DNA of 36,364 bases, from contig JBCCVW010000018.1 in NCBI GenBank assembly GCA_039194665.1, positions 1 through 36,364 on the forward strand. The letters run 5' to 3'. The notes under the pieces were generated by a model. It was not told the origin of the DNA and searched no databases. It saw nothing but the letters and a program-made list of their open reading frames with translations. This document shows positions 8,518 to 16,239 of the stretch, one piece after another. Position numbers and translations under genes: made by a program. The DNA comes from JABSQH01 sp039194665 (lineage in GTDB: Bacteria; Actinomycetota; Acidimicrobiia; Acidimicrobiales; Ilumatobacteraceae). Position 1 is the first letter of the stretch, and every line of letters starts with the position of its first letter.

Positions 8518-9284
8518 CGGTGAACCCCGACGATCAGCAGCCACATGGCGTCGGCATCATGCTCGACGCAGACCGCAGCGCGATCGAGTCATGGTTGGCC
8601 ACCAACACACCGCCTGGACGCTGGCCGATCGACACGCTCGTGCCGGTTCACCACAATCGCCAAGGGACAGAAGCAGGAGCCTGGACCGCCTACGTCATCG
8701 GCCTCCGCACTGAAGCCGGCGACGCCGCCGATGCGCAGAACGGCGACGCCGGTCCACCCGGTGACGGGTTGGCCGCCGACGTGCTGGCCTCGATCAACAC
8801 CAGCGCCGAAACGCTCGTGCGGCGGGTCGATGTGCTGCGGCTGCAGCCCGGACTCGACATGTTCTACCCCAGGACCGGGGGCGCGGCTGGCGCACAAGGG
8901 ATGATCCAGACCATCGAGTACGTGACGTCGCGGCCCGAAACGCGCGACGACTACTACACCACTCAATACGAGTTCTCAGGGCCGGCCATGCGGCGCCTCC
9001 ACGACGCCGACCGCGTTGGTCGGTTCATCGGCTTCGAGATCGTCGACACCCTCCACCGAGTCGACGGCATCCCGGAGCATGACGTCATCCACATCAGCGG
9101 ATTCCGACTCACGCAGGGCGTCAAGGCAGCCCGTCACTTCTGGGCCGCCTTCGATGCTGCCGCAGCCGCAAGTGGCCGATCGGAGTCAGGCAAACAGATC
9201 GTGAAGAACTGGGACACCCAGCGCACCAAGAACCAAGTGCGGGTCCGTCAGCTCTGGGACCGGACCATCGCACCAACCAACTGA
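8514..9284 (+). CDS. Protein of unknown function coupled to the methyltransferase
   Basis: 256 residues, starting at the ATG inside the ATGA overlap with the upstream methyltransferase. The frame extends further upstream, but that part is a shadow of the methyltransferase. There is no signal peptide or membrane segment. The middle and C-terminal parts (RVDVLRLQPGLDMFYPRTG, IQTIEYVTSRPETRDDYYTT, VGRFIGFEIVDTLHRVDG) are rich in aromatic and acidic residues and show alternating strand/helix character, faintly like dimeric alpha-beta barrel enzymes. I cannot name a family. Conserved coupling to a methyltransferase and a chelate-binding lipoprotein is the only functional hint. Confidence 0.8.
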   Translation: MTVNPDDQQPHGVGIMLDADRSAIESWLATNTPPGRWPIDTLVPVHHNRQGTEAGAWTAYVIGLRTEAGDAADAQNGDAGPPGDGLAADVLASINTSAETLVRRVDVLRLQPGLDMFYPRTGGAAGAQGMIQTIEYVTSRPETRDDYYTTQYEFSGPAMRRLHDADRVGRFIGFEIVDTLHRVDGIPEHDVIHISGFRLTQGVKAARHFWAAFDAAAAASGRSESGKQIVKNWDTQRTKNQVRVRQLWDRTIAPTN

Positions 9285-9329
9285 CACCAGACGACGTGGC
9301 GACACTCGTCGGTGCAACGCCCGTCACTG

Positions 9330-9698
9330 CTACGTGCCGGCCGCGCGGAGATGTTGGCGAATCGATGGCATGAACAGGGTGAGTGTGGCTGCGATGGCGA
9401 GAGCCGGAATCGACAGCGGCGCGTCGCTCGCGGCAAACCAGGCGGTGAGCAGCATCGCCAGCATGACGACGTCGAGCCACGCGAGCACCTTCCACGCGCG
9501 CATCGAGCCGCGCACGACTTTGACGAAGAGAAGTGCAACGACGACCGCACCGAGACCAACTCGACCACCCTCGGAGAATGCAGGAGCGGCAAACGCCAAC
9601 GAACGCAGCATGGCGTAGACCCACAGTGCGGTCGGCAGCTGCCACCACACACTGCGCGCAGGAGCGTCCAGCGAACGGCTCGTCGGTGTTGTGCTCAC
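9330..9698 (-). CDS. Small membrane protein at the end of the sugar ABC operon
   Basis: 122 residues with a GTG start at 9698, only 4 bp after the stop of the MalG-like permease gene, so it is the last gene of that operon. Three to four hydrophobic segments are visible: LPTALWVYAMLRSLAFAAPA, VGLGAVVVALLFVKVV, WLDVVMLAMLLTAWFAA, and IPALAIAATLTLFMP. No known domain was recognised. It may assist or modulate the transporter, but this is only positional inference. Confidence 0.7.
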   Translation of the reverse strand: MSTTPTSRSLDAPARSVWWQLPTALWVYAMLRSLAFAAPAFSEGGRVGLGAVVVALLFVKVVRGSMRAWKVLAWLDVVMLAMLLTAWFAASDAPLSIPALAIAATLTLFMPSIRQHLRAAGT

Positions 9699-9702
9699 CG
9701 TG

Positions 9703-10629
9703 TCAGCCCTTCACCGAACCAGCGGTGAGTCCGCGGACGAAGTAGCGCTGCAATGCGAAGAACACGATCAACGGAACGATGATGGCGATGAATCCTCCGG
9801 CGGTGAGGAGGTGCCAGTCCTGACCGCGGTCGCCGATCAACCGCACGAGCGCCTGTTGGATTACCTGGTTCTCTTCGTCGGAGCCAAGGAAGATCAATGC
9901 GATCAAGAAGTCGTTCCATACCCAGAGGAACTGGAGAATCGCGAACGCGGCGAGAATCGGCGTCGACAGCGGGAGGATGAGCTTCCAGAAGATCTGGAAA
10001 TGGCTAGCCCCGTCGATGCGCGCCGACTCGATGATCGATCTCGGCAACGTCCCCATGTAGTTCCGAATCAGGTAGATCGCGAGCGGCATGGCAAACCCGG
10101 TGTGCGCAAGCCACACCGCAGCAAACCGGCCGGTCAGCCCGAGATCGCCGTACAGGCGGAGAATGGGGATCAGCGCGACGTAGATCGGTACGACGAGCAG
10201 TGCGATCAGCACGGCGAACAACGTCTGTCGTCCTGGGAACTCCATCCATGCAAAGGCGTAGGCCGCGAACGAGGCCGCGAGTATCGGGATCAGCGTGGCG
10301 GGTATGGCGACGACGAAGGTGTTGATGAACGCTGTTCCGAGCCCGAAGTCGAGTACGTCGCGGTAGTTGTCGAGCGTCCATGTCGTGCCGAACGGGTCGG
10401 TGAAGACGGTCCACCAGCCGGTGGTACGAACATCTTCTTGGTCGCGGAACGACGAGACCAAGAGCCCGAGCGTGGGGATCAGCCAGATCACACACAGCGC
10501 CGTCACTGGAATGACGACGAAGACGATGTGGCGGGGTCGCCTGCCCAGTCGATTCGATCTGCGGCGATCTGAATCCGTTGGTATCCCCGACAGTGCTGGG
10601 GTGACTTCGGCTTGGTCGATGCTGCTCAT
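9703..10629 (-). CDS. Carbohydrate ABC transporter permease, MalG type
   Basis: 308 residues. The ATG at 10629 overlaps the TGA of the upstream permease gene (ATGA), so the two are coupled. Six membrane segments are expected, beginning HIVFVVIPVTALCVIWLIPT. The BPD_transp_1 EAA loop that contacts the ATPase is ESARIDGASHFQIFWKLILP, and AYAFAWMEFPGR is a typical MalG-family cytoplasmic motif. With the MalF-like partner it would form the membrane channel of an oligosaccharide importer. No ATPase gene lies nearby; in actinobacteria a shared MsiK-type ATPase encoded elsewhere often energises such systems. Confidence 0.93.
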   Translation of the reverse strand: MSSIDQAEVTPALSGIPTDSDRRRSNRLGRRPRHIVFVVIPVTALCVIWLIPTLGLLVSSFRDQEDVRTTGWWTVFTDPFGTTWTLDNYRDVLDFGLGTAFINTFVVAIPATLIPILAASFAAYAFAWMEFPGRQTLFAVLIALLVVPIYVALIPILRLYGDLGLTGRFAAVWLAHTGFAMPLAIYLIRNYMGTLPRSIIESARIDGASHFQIFWKLILPLSTPILAAFAILQFLWVWNDFLIALIFLGSDEENQVIQQALVRLIGDRGQDWHLLTAGGFIAIIVPLIVFFALQRYFVRGLTAGSVKG

Positions 10630-11606
10630 CGGGCCGCCTCTTGTTGTCTGAAGCTGCGGATGTTGTAGACGATGATCGGGATCATCACGACCATCAGGAA
10701 CACGACGATTGCGGCTGCCTGACCGAATCTTCGGAAGTCGAAGAGTTCCTTCACGAAGCGGTTGGCGATGACGTCGGTGTCGAAGTTGCCGCCCGTCATC
10801 ACGAACACGATGTCGAAGACCTTGATAACCCCGATGGTGATCGTCGTGAAGACGACCGCCACGGTGGTGCGGATCTGCGGCAACGTGACCCGCCAGAACA
10901 CCTGGCGCTCTGTTGCGCCGTCGATTCGCGCCGCCTCGATCGTTTCTTCCGGAACGCCTTTGATCGCCGCTGACAACAGGACCATCGCGAATCCGGTCTG
11001 CGCCCAGATCATGATGATCAGCAAGAAGATGGTGTTCAGCCGAAGTTCCGATTGTTGGAGCCAGCTGACCGGTTCGTTGCCGAACCCGGTCCAGATCGCG
11101 TTGAGCAGCCCGATCTGTTCGCGCCCCGACGGCCGCCAGTAGTAGATGAACAGCCAGATGGTGCTCGCACCGACGGCGCTGATCGCCATCGGCATGAACA
11201 CCACCGATTTCGATCCGGACTCCCAGCGGCTCGAGAGACGATCTGCAAGGACCGCCATCGCCAGGCCGAAGATGACGCACGAGATCGGCACGAAGACGAC
11301 CCAGATGACGTTGTTGATGAGTGTCGAGCGCAACGATGGGTCGTCGATCAGCTGGCGGTAGTTCTCGAGGCCGACGAACTCCTCAGATCGGTCGCCGTAG
11401 AAGCTGTCGCGAACCGATCGCAGTGCCGGGTACACCAAGAAGACGGCGACCATGAACAGCGCTGGCCCGATGAACACGAACGGACGCAGTCGCTCCGCCC
11501 ATCGCTTCGGCAGCCGGTCGACCAGCCAGTTGAGTGCCCAGAACAGCAGCACGCTGCCGCCTACACCGGCGATGATCGCCAGCACCCCCGTACCTATCTT
11601 CGACAT
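10626..11606 (-). CDS. Carbohydrate ABC transporter permease, MalF type
   Basis: 326 residues. It has an extra N-terminal membrane segment (GTGVLAIIAGVGGSVLLFWA), then PFVFIGPALFMVAVFLVYPA and the family motif FVGLENYRQLIDDP. The EAA loop is EETIEAARIDGATERQVFWR. Length and order match MalF-like sugar permeases, including the alpha-glucoside (AglF) group. It is separated from the binding-protein gene by 112 bp holding a strong stem-loop (11666-11707) and overlaps the next permease by four bases. Confidence 0.93.
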   Translation of the reverse strand: MSKIGTGVLAIIAGVGGSVLLFWALNWLVDRLPKRWAERLRPFVFIGPALFMVAVFLVYPALRSVRDSFYGDRSEEFVGLENYRQLIDDPSLRSTLINNVIWVVFVPISCVIFGLAMAVLADRLSSRWESGSKSVVFMPMAISAVGASTIWLFIYYWRPSGREQIGLLNAIWTGFGNEPVSWLQQSELRLNTIFLLIIMIWAQTGFAMVLLSAAIKGVPEETIEAARIDGATERQVFWRVTLPQIRTTVAVVFTTITIGVIKVFDIVFVMTGGNFDTDVIANRFVKELFDFRRFGQAAAIVVFLMVVMIPIIVYNIRSFRQQEAAR

Positions 11607-11665
11607 GTCTCTCGTCTCCCTCCGGACGTAGACGTCGGAACCCGTTCAAGTGAGCGGGAGCGATT

Positions 11666-11707
11666 TGGCCGCTCGGGTGGGGGGAGGACCACGCACCCGA
11701 GCGGCCA
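11666..11707 (-). terminator. Strong intercistronic stem-loop between binding-protein and permease genes
   Basis: TGGCCGCTCGGGTG (11666-11679) and CACCCGAGCGGCCA (11694-11707) are perfect 14-bp inverted repeats around a 14-nt loop. No T-tract follows. In sugar ABC operons such hairpins between the binding-protein and permease genes commonly protect the upstream message and reduce permease expression. Confidence 0.8.
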
Positions 11708-11718
11708 CACCGCGCTGG

Positions 11719-13077
11719 TTACTGCTCGGGCCAGCTCTCGTCGATGAGCACCAGGACCTCGTCGAGGCTCTGTTGCCCGCCGATCCAGTCGATCATTCCT
11801 TCCCAGAACGATCCCGTGCCCACTGGGCCGGGCATCAGGTCGGACGCATCGAACCGCAACACATCGGCTTGCGCTCCGATCTCGAACAGGTCGCGCTCGA
11901 CCTGCGTCGGTTAGATGCTGGCGTCGAACCCGACGTGCGGAGACAACCAACCTCCAGCAGCCGCCCACTCTTCGCCGTAGGTCTCCGTCGCCAAGAACTC
12001 CATCACGGCGCGCGATGCCGGTGAGTCGTTCAGCAACAGCGCCAGGTCGCCACCGGCGAGGACCGGGTTCCCGTCGTACCCGCCCTCGACAGGCGGGAAG
12101 TACGACACCGCGACGTTCGTGTCGAGGTCGGCTTGCACGTCTTCGGGGAAGAACCCGGTGATGAAGTTGCCCTGCCGGTGCAAGAAACAGTTCGCAGGAT
12201 CGGTGAACAGATCGGTCGGAGAGTCGCCGAAGCTCAACCCGAGCACTCCGGCGTCGCCACCGACGACGTTGTCGTCCTTGTTCCACAGCTCCTCGAACTT
12301 GGCGAACGCGGCGCGGACCTCCGGCGAGTCGAACGGCAGGTCGCCCGCGACCCACTGGTCGTACACGTCGGGACCGTGCAAGCGGAGCATGTACTCCTCG
12401 ACCCAGTCGGTACCGACCCAGCCCGTCGCGGGGCCACTCTCCATCCCGAGACACCAGGGTGTCGATCCGTCGGCGATGATCTGGTCCTCCAGCGCTGCGA
12501 GTTCTGCGTCGGTCGTGGGCACTGCGTACCCAGCGTCATCGAACCCGGGCAGCGTTCGCCACAATGCGCTCTTCACCGCCATGCGGACGGGGAATCCGTA
12601 CACCGTTCCGTCGTCGGCGGTCGCCGCATCGAGGAATCCGGGAATCAAGCTGGCTTCGAGCGCCGCCACGTCGAGATAGTCCGGGACGGGCGTGGCGCCG
12701 GTCTGGTCGGCAATGTCGAGCAGCAGCCCCGGCTGCGGGAAGAAGGCGATGTCTGGAACGTTGCCGCCCTCGATGCGCGTCGTGATCTCGGTGTCGAACG
12801 CCGGAGAGTCGACGAACTCGACGTCGATACCCGTTGCGTCGATCAACGGTTGCAACGTCTCACGCATGAGGTCGGCTTCATCGCCGCTGTAGGCCCCGAA
12901 GATCTCGACGCTCTCGCCGGCGAGATCCCCCGCTGCCTCGCCGGCGTCATCGTCGTTGGCTGACTCACCTCCGTCGGCTGCCGTCGTCGACGAGTCTCCG
13001 TCGTCGTCTCCACATGCGGCGATGAGCAGCCCGGCAGCGGTGAGCACTGCGGCGGACCGCAGGAGTCGAGTTCGCAT
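11719..13077 (-). pseudogene. Sugar ABC transporter substrate-binding lipoprotein with in-frame TAA
   Basis: The ATG at 13077 follows an AGGGGGAA ribosome-binding site. The signal peptide ends in the lipobox LIAAC (Cys22), followed by an Asp/Ser-rich linker and an SBP_bac_1/8-type fold (EIFGAYSGDEADLM, IAFFPQPGLL, FPVRMAVKSALW). Codon 389 is TAA (11911-11913). Reading straight on in the same frame gives 63 more residues (PTQVERDLFEIGAQADVLRF, then FDASDLMPGPVGTGSFWEG, ending DESWPEQ) and a natural TAA at 11719-11721. That tail is the ordinary C-terminus of alpha-glucoside-type binding proteins, and a Tyr codon is expected at the stop (FDASI-Y-P). It is one substitution from TAC or TAT. Intact length would be 452 residues; the truncated form is 388. 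It may be a nonsense mutation, readthrough or a sequencing error. The rest of the operon looks intact. Confidence 0.88.
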
Positions 13078-13164
13078 CGTGTTCCCCCTCTTCGAGGGCA
13101 GAGAAGACGTCGTGTCGACATGCGCCTGACGGCGGCGCCTTTCGGCCCGGTTGATGATCACGCA

Positions 13165-13178
13165 TCGAAGCGCTTCGA
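13165..13178. promoter_or_regulatory. LacI-family operator of the sugar uptake operon
   Basis: TCGAAGCGCTTCGA is a perfect 14-bp palindrome with the central CG typical of LacI-family sites. It lies directly downstream of the -10 box of the binding-protein promoter, where binding would block transcription. A near copy stands before the GH13 gene. Confidence 0.88.
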
Positions 13179-13180
13179 CA

Positions 13181-13210
13181 ACGGTACCGGATCGTCGTTT
13201 GAGCGGTCAA
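13181..13210 (-). promoter_or_regulatory. Promoter of the sugar ABC operon
   Basis: On the minus strand, a TTGACC -35 box (13205-13210) and a TACCGT -10 box (13181-13186) are separated by 18 bp. The LacI-type palindrome begins two bases after the -10 box. Confidence 0.65.
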
Positions 13211-13246
13211 CCCTGAAGTCGCCGGTTCTGCCGGTCTGTACGACGG

Positions 13247-14272
13247 TTAGCTGAGTCGTACGCGTCGACGAGCGGTGCTGTCGCGGATCGTCAGCGTCGC
13301 CGACACCAGTTCTTGCCGCACCGTGCGATCGCGTGAGCGCAGTCCGGCGATCAGCGCCTCTGCGGCGAGCTGGCCGATCTGGCCGGCCGATGGTGCCACG
13401 GTGGTGAGTCGAGGGCTCGTCAGTTCCGCCACCATCGGGGTGGTGAACAGTCCGAGGAGAGAGAAATCGCCGGGGACCGAGTGGTCGGCGTCGTCGAGGC
13501 CAGCTAACACCCCACCAATCGATGGATCGTTCATCACGATCGCCGCGGTCGTCTCGGGCATGCTCGACAACACGTGACGGACGAGCGAGCGACCTGCGGC
13601 CGGGCTTCGTTCGCACGGGTGGACGGTGACCTCGATGCCTGCGGCCTCGGCTGCGGCGACCAAGCCGTCGACCACGCGGACCATGATGCCGTATCCGCCG
13701 TCGAGCTGTGAGGGGGGTGGTCCGAGAAACGCGATTCGCTCGTGTCCGAGCTCGGCGAGATGACGAATCGCCAGCTCAGCGGCACGAATCTCATCGGAAT
13801 CGACGTAGTCGATATCGGTACAGTCTGCGGTGCGTCCGATCAGTGTGAAGGGCAACCCCGCAGTCTGCAAGGTGGAGACGCGCGGGTCGTCGAGCCGAAC
13901 CGCCAACACCAGCGCGCCGTCGATCAAGCCCTGTCGGGTCAGTTTCTCGAGTCGAGTGGCCTCGATCGTTGCCTCGGTCCACAGCAAGAGATGATGGTCG
14001 CTGCGGCTCGCGGCGTCTGCGGCGCCGACGATGATCTCCGCCATGAACGGGTCGGCTTCGCTCTCATCGGTGGGCAACAGGAGCGCAATGATCCCGCTGC
14101 GCTGCGAGGCGAGGCCGCGCGCCAACACGTTTGGCGAGAAGTCGAGATCGGCCATTGCCTGTTGTACGCGTTCACGCGTGGCAGCGGAGATGGGTCGGTC
14201 GCCACTGAGGACGTACGACACGGTGCTCAGCGAGACACCTGCGCGTTTCGCGACATCAGCCATGGTTGCCAC
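13247..14272 (-). CDS. LacI family repressor of the alpha-glucoside regulon
   Basis: 341 residues. The GTG at 14272 is chosen because AGGAGG (14279-14284) lies six bases upstream; an ATG three codons further in (14263) is too far from it. The N-terminal DNA-binding domain reads MADVAKRAGVSLSTVSYVLS, with the hinge helix NVLARGLASQRSG. The ligand domain of the PBP1 fold follows (IIALLLPTDESEADPFMAEI, VLAVRLDDPRVSTL, FSLLGLF). It lies between the uptake operon and the GH13 gene, and palindromic operators stand in front of both, so it most likely represses both until an oligosaccharide binds. Confidence 0.94.
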   Translation of the reverse strand: MATMADVAKRAGVSLSTVSYVLSGDRPISAATRERVQQAMADLDFSPNVLARGLASQRSGIIALLLPTDESEADPFMAEIIVGAADAASRSDHHLLLWTEATIEATRLEKLTRQGLIDGALVLAVRLDDPRVSTLQTAGLPFTLIGRTADCTDIDYVDSDEIRAAELAIRHLAELGHERIAFLGPPPSQLDGGYGIMVRVVDGLVAAAEAAGIEVTVHPCERSPAAGRSLVRHVLSSMPETTAAIVMNDPSIGGVLAGLDDADHSVPGDFSLLGLFTTPMVAELTSPRLTTVAPSAGQIGQLAAEALIAGLRSRDRTVRQELVSATLTIRDSTARRRVRLS

Positions 14273-14323
14273 GCCCCACCTCCTATCAGCTCGCTCGCCA
14301 ATCGTCGACCATCCGACGGTCGC

Positions 14324-14352
14324 TTGGTGCAAACGCACAGCACGTGTATCGT
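14324..14352 (+). promoter_or_regulatory. Promoter of the GH13 glucosidase gene
   Basis: A TTGGTG -35 box (14324-14329) and a TATCGT -10 box (14347-14352) are spaced 17 bp apart. The LacI-type operator overlaps the last base of the -10 box. Confidence 0.6.
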
Positions 14353-14365
14353 CGAAGCCCTTCGA
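14352..14365. promoter_or_regulatory. LacI-family operator of the GH13 gene
   Basis: TCGAAGCCCTTCGA differs by one central base from the perfect operator TCGAAGCGCTTCGA at 13165-13178. It sits between the GH13 promoter and its start codon, consistent with repression by the neighbouring LacI protein. Confidence 0.8.
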
Positions 14366-14431
14366 TGAAGTTCGCGTGTGCGGCACAGCGCCTCGGCGGT
14401 GCTCAGGGTTCGACAACGCAGGGGGGATCCG

Positions 14432-16213
14432 ATGTCCAGCCGCACTCCGACTGGAGGTGCTTCGAACCAGGGAGCCGCCGGCGGGTCACAACGCGACCGC
14501 ACGATTGGCGACGAGTGGTGGCGACGCGAGGTCGTGTACCAGGTGTACCCGCGGAGTTTTGTCGACTCGAACGGCGACGGGATCGGCGATCTCGATGGCG
14601 TTCGCTCCCGTGTTGATCACTTCTCGTGGCTCGGCGTCGGCGCGGTGTGGCTGTCGCCGTTCTACCCGTCCGGGGGCGTCGACAACGGTTACGACGTTGC
14701 GAACTACTGCGCGGTCGATCCCGTGTACGGCACCCTCGATCAGTTCGACACACTCGTCGACCGGCTGCATCGGTCCGGTATCCGAGTCATCATCGACCAG
14801 ATCTACAACCACAGCAGCGACGAGCACCCGTGGTTCACGGCATCGCGCTCTTCGGTCACCGACAATCAGCGCGATTGGTACATTTGGAGGCCGCCCCGGC
14901 GTGGGCATCGCGGCGGTGAGCCAGGTGCCGAACCCAACGACTGGCAGAGCTTTTTTGGTGGCCCGGCGTGGACCTTCGATGCCGCGTCGGGCGAGTACTA
15001 CCTGCATCTGTTTCACCGCAAGCAGCCCGACCTCAACTGGACCAATCGCGATTTGCGCGAGGCCGTACGCCGCGCAATGCAGTGGTGGCTCGACCGTGAC
15101 GTGGACGGCCTTCGCCTCGATGTCATCAATCTCATCGCCAAACCGGCCGGCCTGCCTGACGCTGCGTCGCACCCGGACCTCCTGGCGATGCTCTCCGCCA
15201 ACCCAGCGCTCCACAGCTACCTCGCGGCCTTGCGCACGTCGCTCGGCTCGCGGCGTACCGGTCCGCCAACGCTGATCGGCGAGATGCCGGGCGCCTCAGC
15301 GGACGTCGCCTCGCTCGCGACGTCGACCGAGCGCGGCGAGCTCGACATGGCGATCAGTTTTGATCACGTCGAGCTCGACCGCGGGGAAACGAAATGGGAT
15401 CGGGTGCCCTTCCCGGGGGGACGGCTCGGCACGACCTTGGCGAAGTGGCAGCTGGATGTCGGGCAAACCGGGTGGAACGCGCTGTACCTCAGCAGTCACG
15501 ACCAGCCGCGCGCGGTGTCCAGATTCGGCGACGACGAAGCCCATCGCGCGCGTTCTGCAAAGACGCTCGCCACGGTGCTGCACCTTCATCGCGGAACGCC
15601 CGTCGTGTACCAGGGCGAAGAGGCGGCGATGGCGAACTACCCGTTCTCGTCACTCGATGAGGTGCGCGACGTCGAGTCGATGAACTACGCCGCCGACGCG
15701 CTCGCCGGCGGAGCACGCCGCGAGCACGTCCTGGATGTCATCGGCGCTGTGGGACGGGACAATGCACGCACGCCCGTGCAGTGGGACGGCAGCCACGGCG
15801 GCGGCTTTTCGCATGCCGACCCGTGGATCTCGATGAATCCGGACCACGTCGACTGGAACATTGCAGTCCAACGCGGCGATGGCGAATCGGTCCTCCATCA
15901 CTATCGCTGGCTCGTTGCCTTGCGTCGTCGGTGGCCGATCGTCGCTGATGGCACGTTTGAGCCGTTGGTGTGGAATCACCCACAGGTGTACGCATTCGTC
16001 CGCGAGCTCGGTGCGCAGCGACTCGTGGTGGTTGCAAATCTGTCCGACGCTGGCACACCGGCGCCCGACCTCGGCGTTGAGACGCTCGACCTCATTCATT
16101 CGAATCCCGACGTCGAGTTGCGTACGTCTCCCATCGACGTGCTCGAGCCTTGGGAGAGCAGAGTCTGGATCCGACGCGTTGACGGAGATGCACGACCCGT
16201 GGATGTTCACTGA
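14432..16213 (+). CDS. GH13 alpha-glucosidase / oligo-alpha-glucosidase
   Basis: 593 residues. The ATG at 14432 follows an AGGGGGG ribosome-binding site. The (beta/alpha)8 domain begins EVVYQVYPRSFVDSNGDGIG and contains region I (IDQIYNHSSDEHPWF). Region II is DGLRLDV with nucleophile Asp230, region III is LIGEMPG with acid/base Glu284, and region IV is SSHDQPR with His356 and Asp357. Family members usually have Asn before this His-Asp pair; here it is Ser355. NARTPVQWD is the typical motif before the C-terminal beta domain. There is no signal peptide, so it acts in the cytoplasm on imported oligosaccharides. It has its own promoter and LacI operator. Its specificity (alpha-1,4 or alpha-1,6) cannot be settled. 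Confidence 0.94.
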   Translation: MSSRTPTGGASNQGAAGGSQRDRTIGDEWWRREVVYQVYPRSFVDSNGDGIGDLDGVRSRVDHFSWLGVGAVWLSPFYPSGGVDNGYDVANYCAVDPVYGTLDQFDTLVDRLHRSGIRVIIDQIYNHSSDEHPWFTASRSSVTDNQRDWYIWRPPRRGHRGGEPGAEPNDWQSFFGGPAWTFDAASGEYYLHLFHRKQPDLNWTNRDLREAVRRAMQWWLDRDVDGLRLDVINLIAKPAGLPDAASHPDLLAMLSANPALHSYLAALRTSLGSRRTGPPTLIGEMPGASADVASLATSTERGELDMAISFDHVELDRGETKWDRVPFPGGRLGTTLAKWQLDVGQTGWNALYLSSHDQPRAVSRFGDDEAHRARSAKTLATVLHLHRGTPVVYQGEEAAMANYPFSSLDEVRDVESMNYAADALAGGARREHVLDVIGAVGRDNARTPVQWDGSHGGGFSHADPWISMNPDHVDWNIAVQRGDGESVLHHYRWLVALRRRWPIVADGTFEPLVWNHPQVYAFVRELGAQRLVVVANLSDAGTPAPDLGVETLDLIHSNPDVELRTSPIDVLEPWESRVWIRRVDGDARPVDVH

Positions 16214-16239
16214 CACGAGCGCGAGGCGCGGCCCCGGGG

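Noticed and set aside
9691..10572. Plus-strand 293-codon open frame over the permease genes
   Set aside because: Charged, low-complexity translation antisense to two well-supported ABC permease genes.
11911..11913. A frameshift as cause of the short binding protein
   Set aside because: Translation beyond the TAA continues in the same frame, so a single-base substitution explains it; no indel is needed.
16214..16239. Bidirectional terminator between the GH13 and oxidoreductase genes
   Set aside because: Contains CCCCGGGG but no convincing stem-loop or T-tract.
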